From Bathymodiolus brooksi thiotrophic gill symbiont (GTDB lineage Bacteria > Pseudomonadota > Gammaproteobacteria > PS1 > Pseudothioglobaceae), in assembly GCF_903642095.1 (NCBI RefSeq), contig NZ_CAHJWD020000280.1, positions 1 through 9,405 of the forward strand: a DNA stretch of 9,405 bases, in the 5' to 3' direction. Position 1 is the stretch's first letter. Each line of letters begins with the position of its first letter. Positions 1-5,308 of this stretch are shown here, piece by piece. The notes under the pieces are model-generated. The model saw nothing but the letters and a program-made list of their open reading frames with translations. It was not told the DNA's origin and searched no databases. The position numbers and the translations under genes were made by a program.

Positions 1-147
1 TCATTAATTGAGTGTGTTAGTGTGTTACACGGAAACCGGTGTCGTAAAATTTTTAGCTACCCATGAAAATTAGCTACCTCAAACTTCCGGTAGCTAATTT
101 TCATACGGCGGAGCATAATAATTAGCTACCTATGAAAATTAGCTACT
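1..147. repeat. Inverted and direct repeat cluster around TAGCTACC
   Basis: Positions 63-78 (ATGAAAATTAGCTACC) and 89-104 are perfect 16-bp inverted copies separated by a 10-nt spacer, so they could form a hairpin or cruciform. A third copy, in direct orientation, lies at 132-146. The longer 25-bp block at 54-78 recurs at 123-147 with two differences. The cluster is cut by the window edge on the left, so I cannot tell whether it is the end of a larger mobile element. No coding potential is seen. Confidence 0.7.
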
Positions 148-757
148 TGTAGCATAAACTTATAGGATTTGTCTCCCTTATTATGTTTACCAAAATACAG
201 ATTGTGTATTTCCAATGGAGAGACAAAATGAAAAACTGCATGTACATAAACAGGAAAAGAGTTACTGATTGACAAAGAGAGACATATAGATCTACACAAT
301 ATAAAATAAAATAAACAATAGATATTAGTGGTGTTCATAGTTGAAAAACAAAATGCTACCTGTATGGCTGTATAGCATGTGATTAAGTTACAAACTATCT
401 TTTTTCAATTTACCATCGCGATGTATCATTTTTACAGCTATTAAAAAATAGATTGGTGGACTATATATGGTAGAATTTAATATTTATGTGATGTTCAAAC
501 TATGCAAATTATTCTTTAACTTAATAAGATCATATATGATAATTATTAATCACACTTTTATTATTGCTAACCGTGTTACCCTCTTGAAATAAAGAAATTA
601 ACTCATTTACTTACTTATTGACACTATCTTCTGAATTCAAGAAATAAATAAAATTATGTTCCATATATATTTAATAATGAAAGTTGGGAACTTTATTTAT
701 TACAATATTAAAGAACTGGTAGCTATTAGATTAATTTCAATTCGAAACTGAAACTAT
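148..757. other. AT-rich intergenic DNA, nothing recognised
   Basis: This stretch is strongly AT-rich with scattered stop codons in all frames. It holds only short open frames of low-complexity composition. I see no splice-bounded exon, tandem repeat or transposon end in it. The tail of the tRNA-like element at 871-947 could extend into its right end, because a SINE body would run leftwards from there. Confidence 0.6.
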
Positions 758-845
758 TTGCACACTCTTGATGACAATTTCTTATTTGGATTTTGTAAAA
801 ATAGAACCCTAAATCATAAATTTCCAACAGAATGTGGAAGATGGC

Positions 846-947
846 AAAATATGTGTACAGAACATGGTTTGACCCGATCGGGACTCGAACCCACGATCTA
901 CCGCATTCGAGGCGAGCACGCTAACGATTACACTACCGATGAGAGTC
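846..947 (-). repeat. tRNA-like sequence (tRNA-derived SINE head or decayed tRNA gene)
   Basis: Read on the minus strand from 947, the sequence has an A box, TAGTGTAATCG (935-925), that fits TRGYNNANNNG. It also has a B box, GTTCGAGTC (890-882), that fits GWTCRANNC, 34 nt away. A TTTT run, a possible Pol III terminator, lies at 849-846. The clover-leaf is imperfect: about 5 of 7 acceptor pairs form (GACTCTC with TCGGGTC), and the anticodon-like loop is CTCGAAT. The T-arm loop is intact. Mismatches in the acceptor stem and T stem argue against a working tRNA, so a tRNA-derived SINE head or tRNA pseudogene is more likely. Open frames crossing this stretch are artefacts. Confidence 0.65.
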
Positions 948-1190
948 TTTGGTGAGCATTTCTGGTCTGTTTCTCAGCGAATACATATATTTCACTTTGT
1001 TGTCGACTGTCCCTTATATGAAAATATTAGAGTAAAATTTTTTGATAAAGTTATTGACTTATGTCCAAATTTTAGATACATGGACACATCATCAAAATTT
1101 GTCTGGCTATTTACTAATGAACATGAACAAGTTTTGAAAAAATTAGGTAGTTTTATAGAGGAATGTTTTTTGCTGCGAGGACACAATTGA
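939..1190 (+). pseudogene. C-terminal remnant of LINE ORF2 (reverse transcriptase protein)
   Basis: The frame reads through HFVVDCPLYENIR and later SFIEECFLLRG, then stops. An HxxxxCP motif followed by LY..IR is typical of the extreme C-terminus of non-LTR retrotransposon ORF2 proteins, where a CCHC zinc-binding motif sits. Only its last two ligands, H19 and C24 counted from the ATG at 939, remain here. The upstream CxxC pair, the reverse transcriptase and the endonuclease are missing. The first dozen codons overlap the tRNA-like element and are not part of the retrotransposon. The ATG at 939 is therefore fortuitous, and the fragment cannot make an active enzyme. Confidence 0.75.
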
Positions 1191-1441
1191 TCCTATAGAT
1201 ATCATTAGGTTAGGTGAATTATTATAGTTATTATACATGTTATATTATATTAAATATGAATTGATTTATGGTGGTATTTGATAGGCTCTGATCTGGCCGT
1301 GCAGTCACTGAACATAAATATGTTTTCCTGTTTTTTGTGTGTGTTTACATGTATGTCTCCAATCATTTCAATCATTGTATTAAATTGTTTGCCCCTTGTG
1401 GGCCCTTAATTGGCAATAAAAAATTCTTATTCTTATTCTTA
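950..1441 (+). mobile_element. 3' end of a 5'-truncated non-LTR retrotransposon (LINE)
   Basis: The left boundary is approximate. The element consists of the last part of an ORF2-like coding frame (stop at 1188-1190), about 230 bp of AT-rich 3' untranslated sequence, then GGGCCC, TTGGCAATAAA and a tail of TTCTTA repeats (about 1423-1441). Truncation at the 5' side is the usual outcome of target-primed reverse transcription. From memory, a GGCAATAAA motif followed by TTCTTA repeats is common at LINE 3' ends in invertebrate genomes. I cannot assign the clade. No clear target-site duplication is seen, partly because another element abuts the tail. Confidence 0.75.
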
Positions 1442-1448
1442 TATTGTC

Positions 1449-1633
1449 CAGGGGCGGATCCAGGATTTCAAGTTAGGGGGGGGCAAATTTTAAAAAATTG
1501 CGCCGAGCGGAGGGAGGCGCGAAAAATTTTGGGGTATTTCGTGTGAAAAATCACTATTTTATGCCAAAAAATCTTATTTTTTCAAATTTTAGGGGGGGGG
1601 GCGCCGAATGCGCGCCCCCTGGATCCGCCCCTG
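1449..1633. mobile_element. 185-bp MITE with hAT-like terminal inverted repeats
   Basis: The left end CAGGGGCGGATCCAGG and the right end CCTGGATCCGCCCCTG are exact inverted copies over 16 bp. The interior contains long G runs (1475-1483 and 1591-1600) and AT-rich sequence but no coding frame. CAGGGGCGGATCC termini are, from memory, typical of non-autonomous hAT-type elements. The bases flanking both ends share TTGTC (1444-1448 and 1634-1638), a flush 5-bp direct repeat instead of the 8 bp expected for hAT. The element lies a few bases past the LINE TTCTTA tail, so it may have inserted there. Confidence 0.8.
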
Positions 1634-1645
1634 TTGTCTACATAA

Positions 1646-1951
1646 ATGACAATAGATAACGTAACAATACAAAATACATTGCGCAACGCACGGTCAACTT
1701 TTCGCGCTTTCACAATCCTTCGGCAGAAGACACATAAAAAGCGACTTTTTGAGTACATGTATATAAACAAATTCATATTTCAAACCAAAGATTATCAACT
1801 GGTATTTGTTGCTTATAATGCAAAGCACGCAGAATTAAGGAGAAAGAGCAAAGACTGGTTGCTTCGGAATCAGGATAATGTGTCAGAGTGGAGCGACATG
1901 TATATCCGCGGACTGTTGTTTCCGTTAGCTAACACTATAAAAAAAAACTAA
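1646..1951 (+). CDS. Hypothetical open frame, 101 codons, directly after the MITE
   Basis: I do not recognise a protein family. The second half, around AELRRKSKDWLLRNQDNVSE, is charged and tryptophan-containing, and reads more like real protein than the AT-rich frames nearby. The first half is less convincing and includes codons close to the MITE boundary. There is no signal peptide or membrane segment. The first ATG is only a convention, because the coding part could be a remnant or an exon beginning further in. A SINE-like tail follows at 1999. A transposon-derived protein fragment is the most likely explanation. Confidence 0.25.
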   Translation: MTIDNVTIQNTLRNARSTFRAFTILRQKTHKKRLFEYMYINKFIFQTKDYQLVFVAYNAKHAELRRKSKDWLLRNQDNVSEWSDMYIRGLLFPLANTIKKN

Positions 1952-1998
1952 GCGTGTTGGTCTAGAAAAAAGCGGACATCATCATCATCTCATTAACT

Positions 1999-2063
1999 TG
2001 GTCTCGCCATGATATAGCTATAAAATTGCTGAGTTGGCGTTAAAAAACAATCGCTCACTCACT
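1999..2063 (+). repeat. SINE-like conserved tail, copy A
   Basis: The segment begins TGGTCTCGCCATGATATAG and runs through ATTGCTGAGTTGGCGTTAAA to TCGCTCACTCACT. It aligns over about 50 bp with a second segment at 5492-5541. From memory, this CGCCATGATAT...GCGTTAAAC block followed by a short CACT or CAAT microsatellite is a widespread dispersed SINE 3' region in mollusc genomes. Only the tail is recognised here, with no Pol III head next to it. Confidence 0.6.
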
Positions 2064-2112
2064 AAAGCTGTTACGTACAGTTTTTATATTTCCCCGACAA
2101 TGTACGTATATT

Positions 2113-2385
2113 GTGTTTATTCTGCAATGTCTTATAGTTAAAAAAAAACAACTGGCAAATTGTCTAAAAAGAGCAGAAACAGACATCGTTCTAAGCGTTT
2201 TAGACGTCCGCGCTTATAGTGTAAGTTTCTCGGCGTCGCTCGACATGAATCAGTTACCAGAAAAACTATATCTTGGTCAAAATCTTAAGCAATATGTGAT
2301 GAAAGAAGCTGTTATATATAAAATCCTTAGGTACAGACAAAACAGATGTCACACCAATGAGGAGCGATGGACAGATCACAGCTGA
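2113..2385 (+). CDS. Hypothetical open frame, possible exon remnant
   Basis: This is a 90-codon frame of unrecognised family. Its middle part (LANCLKRAETDIVLSVLDV) has a protein-like composition. A strong splice-donor match, GTAAGT, occurs at 2221-2226 in the frame. A pyrimidine-rich tract ending TTATAG (to about 2138) could be an acceptor, so an exon of roughly 80 nt (about 2139-2220) is possible. The part after 2220 may then be intron. No partner exon could be found, so this stays a weak candidate. Confidence 0.2.
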   Translation: MFILQCLIVKKKQLANCLKRAETDIVLSVLDVRAYSVSFSASLDMNQLPEKLYLGQNLKQYVMKEAVIYKILRYRQNRCHTNEERWTDHS

Positions 2386-2590
2386 CACAAAGCAAAAATC
2401 CAACATCCCCAACAGTGTCAGTCCGTATTCACCGTAGAATCACAAGACAACATCCCCGACTGCACCAAAACCCACATCATAAAAACAGCACTCCCAATAT
2501 CTCTACCAGGTGTAAAAGAAACTCCTACATAACATCAATACCCATAGATTTTGTGCTCCCAAAACTATTAAATTATTTGGCTTTCCAATC
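2386..2590. other. No gene recognised; low-information sequence
   Basis: CA-rich plus-strand sequence that leads into the degenerate repeat copy at 2560-2660. The open frames on both strands here (2367-2645 plus, 2503-2721 minus) overlap each other and show no family signature. Confidence 0.5.
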
Positions 2591-2655
2591 TTTTGATCTT
2601 GAGCTACCTGATGAAGGTTATTCCAGAAACGTTCATGTGCACTAAATTTGATATC
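2590..2655 (+). ncRNA. Degenerate hammerhead-ribozyme-like core in a dispersed repeat
   Basis: CTGATGA at 2608-2614 is followed by AGG, a TTATT loop, CC and then A-GAAAC (2625-2630). This is the CUGAUGA...GAAA layout of a hammerhead core with a short helix II. The flanks (GAGC before it, CTAAATT at 2642-2648 after it) resemble a bivalve dispersed repeat that, from memory, reads CTGATGAG...CGAAACGCGCGTC. Penelope-like elements and mussel retrozymes are known to carry such ribozymes. Here the first helix II pair is A with A instead of G with C, and no proper NUH cleavage triplet with a pairing stem I is found. The copy is probably dead. Confidence 0.35.
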
Positions 2656-2659
2656 TACG

Positions 2660-3480
2660 TTTTTATTACCTCTTTTTAGCAATGTAGCTATCTGAATGTT
2701 TTCTTTGAAAACAAGATACACTCATTGTTTAATATGATAGATACAAAATGTATGTAAAATTTCCAGGTAAATTAGTTACCTGTATCTCTTATGAAAATTA
2801 TGTGTACAGAACTAAGTCAGATTGATAAAAGGTGCATTCATGTTGGGTTTTTGTCTTTCTTTTTGATATTTTTGATTGGTTTGTTTTGTTTTGTATTTGT
2901 TTGTTTTTGATAACAGATTAATATCTAATTTTATTTCTGTTTTGAGGATATAACTTCAGAAGGGCCTACAAATTTATACATCTTGGAATAACAGTAGTAC
3001 TTTAGGGTGCCTGCATCCTAATTTCTTATGTACATGTATCTCTATTCTTTATCAATAAATGTTTAGAGGTTTGCGTTTGTATTGAATCTGGGCCTTGATG
3101 GGAGAGAGGTTTAAAGAGCTGCCTACACCTCATTTATCTTTCACTGCACTGTTCATCACTTGGATGATGTACTCAACCTTTAGAAAGTAGATTGCCAGAC
3201 GCTGGTACAACATATGAAAATGTCTGTAATGTCATTGAATATAGCCCAAATAAATATTTTGCATCATGCTGGTATGTTTTGTAAGTACAGATACTTGTAT
3301 CACACATACTTGCCAATTTAATAATTAAATAACAGCCATATATACATGATAATATCTCACACACAAAGTATCTTAACACAAGTTATTTCTTAAAGATTTT
3401 ATTGAAAAACTCAGACAGGCATGGTGGAACATTAGCATACATATAATACAATACAATATATAGACTAGAGGCTCAGTAGG
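2660..3480. other. AT-rich DNA with a T/G-rich tract; no gene recognised
   Basis: A T/G-rich low-complexity tract occupies about 2847-2910 (repeated TTTTG and TTTGT). An AATAAA lies at 3054-3059, which could be a polyadenylation signal but has no gene in front of it. A 38-codon stop-free frame with a possible donor (GTATGT at 3272) occurs at 3168-3284 and is described under findings. The minus-strand frame at 3173-3379 looks like chance. Confidence 0.5.
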
Positions 3481-3486
3481 TTGAGA

Positions 3487-4627
3487 ATATTTTTTAGAAA
3501 TCAACCAATCAGCAACAAGAATTGCCTGTGGTGGACATGTTTGTTAACGGATCGGGACGAAATGAGCATTCTTTATAGAGGGCCTTCCATAGCTGCTACC
3601 TATCAAGTTTCGGTTCATTTTGCCAAGCGGTTTCAGAGGAGAAGATTTTTTATGAATCGACCAATCAGCAACACGAATTGCCTGTGCTGGCCATGTTTGT
3701 TAACAGATCCAAAATGAGCAATCTTTATAGAGGGCCTTCCATAGATGCTACCTACCACGTTTCGGTTCATTTGGCCAAGCGGTTTCGGAGTAGAAGATTT
3801 TTAGGGAATCTACCAATCAGCAACACGAATTGCCTGTGCTGGCCATGTTTGTTAACGGATCCCAAATGAGCAATCTTTATAGAGGGCCTTCCATAGATGC
3901 TACCTACCACGTTTCGGTTCATTTGGCCAAACAGTTTCAGAGTAGAAGATGTTTTAGGAATCGACCAATCAGCAACAAGAATTGCCTGTGCTGGCCATGT
4001 TTGTTAACGGATCCCAAATGAGCAATCTTTATAGAGGGCCTTCCATAGATGCTACCTACCACGTTTCGGTTCATTTGGCCAAACAGTTTCAGAGTAGAAG
4101 ATGTTTTAGGAATCGACCAATCAGCAACAAGAATTGCCTGTGCCGACCATGTTTGCTAAGGGATCAGGACTAAATGAGCAATCTTTACAGAGGGCCTTCC
4201 ATAGATGCTTCCTACCAAATTAGGTTCATTTGGTCAAGCGGTTTCAGAGGAGAAGATTTTTTTAGGAATCGACCAATCAGCATCAAGAACTGCCTGTGGC
4301 GGCCATGTTTGCTACGAATTGAGCCGAAATGAACAATCTTTATAGAGGACCTTCCATATATGCTTCCTACCCAGTTTCAATTCATTTGGCCAAGCGGTTT
4401 CAGAGATTTTTAGAAATTGACCAACCAGAAACAATAACTGCCTATGGCTATTCGATTTCAGAGGTGAAGATTTTTTAGAAATCAACCAATCAGCAATAAG
4501 AATTGCCTATGGTGGCCATGTTTGTTAATGGATCATGACGAAATGAAAAATCTTTATAGAGAACCTTGCATAGATGCTTCCTATTAAGCTTCAGTTCATT
4601 GAGCTAAGGGGTTTCAGAGCAGAAGAT
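3487..4627. repeat. Tandem array of eight ~152-bp units
   Basis: The conserved sub-sequence ATTGCCTGTG (or its variant) starts at 3521, 3677, 3829, 3981, 4133, 4289, 4437 and 4502. This gives spacings of 156, 152, 152, 152, 156, 148 and 65. The last spacing reflects an internal deletion of about 87 bp. Units 3829-3980 and 3981-4132 are identical over all 152 bp, while the outer units are diverged, so the centre was duplicated or homogenised recently. Each unit contains CCAATCAGC, GTTTCAGAG and AGAAGAT blocks. Because 152 is not a multiple of three, the series of ~63-codon frames across the array are repeat artefacts. Such tandem modules are typical of pearl/HINE-type bivalve elements and related satellites. 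Confidence 0.92.
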
Positions 4628-4720
4628 TAAAATGTGAAAAGTTTACAGACGGACGACGGATCAAATGATCGCAATAGCTCACGTTCCCTTTGACAACGTC
4701 TGCTCAAAAGCTTTGATGAA
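4628..4720 (+). repeat. Array-terminal module, copy 1
   Basis: Directly after the last array unit comes AGATTAAAATGTGAA, TTTACAGACGGACGACGG and AATAGCTCACGTT. This aligns with 6961-7045 and, more weakly, with 5081-5135. From memory, the intact version in bivalves ends in a palindrome of the AGCTCAC...GTGAGCT kind. Here the palindrome is decayed to ACGTT/AACGT (4679-4699 region) within AGCT/TGCT flanks. Confidence 0.65.
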
Positions 4721-5050
4721 TACCAGAGTACAACACAAATTCTAACACGACGTCCTTCTTACGCTTTGTAGACAAAAAAGGAATTTGTCACATGATTTAA
4801 ATGGAAAAGACTGCAATTTGTAGGGGAAAAAAATTTCTAAATCGAACTTAAAGCAAACAAATTTATATTTGATTTGGTTGGAGATACCGGTATGTATAAT
4901 TAAGACAGGAAGTTTTCAAAGGAATTTAATGAATAAAAACTACCTACAAATTTGGTTTCATTCAACTACTTTTATCTCGGAAACTACAAAAAACTAAGTC
5001 AAATCTATTTAAAAAATCCAGCAGTAAATTTCATATTCCTCCCAAACTCC
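4721..5050. other. AT-rich 3' flank of the PHD-finger gene
   Basis: No coding frame is seen. Read on the minus strand, this is the region downstream of the stop codon at 5189. The only candidate polyadenylation signal is the variant ATTAAA (minus strand, 4930-4925), about 260 nt after the stop, and I cannot confirm it. A short stretch, CTACAAATTTGGTTTCATTCAA (4942-4963), echoes the array-unit consensus. Confidence 0.4.
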
Positions 5051-5135
5051 AATTGACCAAGTGGTTTCAGAGAAGTTTAAATGCAAGAGTTTACAGATGA
5101 CAGACGCAAAGTGACGACAATATCTCACACGAGTT
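5051..5135 (+). repeat. Degenerate copy of the array unit end plus terminal module
   Basis: AATTGACCAAGTGGTTTCAG followed by AGTTTACAGATGACAGACGC and ATATCTCACAC matches, with many differences, the junction between the last array unit and its terminal module at 4590-4690. It lies just downstream of the PHD gene stop codon and would be in its 3' untranslated region if the transcript extends this far. Confidence 0.5.
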
Positions 5136-5188
5136 GATGATGACCATGCACACCAAATAATGACATTTCACACAACCCTTTGTGTACA

Positions 5189-5308
5189 TCATTTAAATGA
5201 ACAAATGTCACAAATGAAGCGATAGTCTTCCTGGTTTACTTCGTTGAATGTTTTCTGAATGGTGGTACACTGGAAATGCTGCCACCAATGACAAGATTCA
5301 CACTGGAC
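5189..5308 (-). CDS. PHD gene terminal exon
   Basis: The acceptor TTTATGTTTCAG (AG at 5310-5309) is followed by 39 codons and TGA (5191-5189). It begins [14 protein letters not shown] and ends [10 protein letters not shown], giving zinc ligands 3 to 8 of the C4HC3 set. Joining it to the previous exon recreates NWVQCESC, the standard PHD transition into the second CxxC. The length is exactly 120 nt, with no frame disruption. Confidence 0.9.
   Translation of the reverse strand, partial: VQCESCHWWQHFQCTTIQKTFNEVNQEDYRFICDICSFK

Noticed and set aside
758..955. 65-codon plus-strand frame
   Set aside because: Its second half is the antisense translation of the tRNA-like sequence.
1582..1776. 64-codon minus-strand frame
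   Set aside because: It runs through the right end of the MITE and includes its inverted repeat; there is no independent coding signal.
2503..2721. 72-codon minus-strand frame as a gene
   Set aside because: It is antisense to the dispersed repeat with the hammerhead-like core; no family motif or splice support.
3481..4173. Four consecutive 63-78 codon frames with near-identical peptides
   Set aside because: They are translations of the tandem repeat. The 152-bp period shifts frame each unit and each frame stops at the same place in the next unit.
3481..4640. CRISPR array
   Set aside because: The whole unit is repeated without unique spacers, and the context is eukaryotic.
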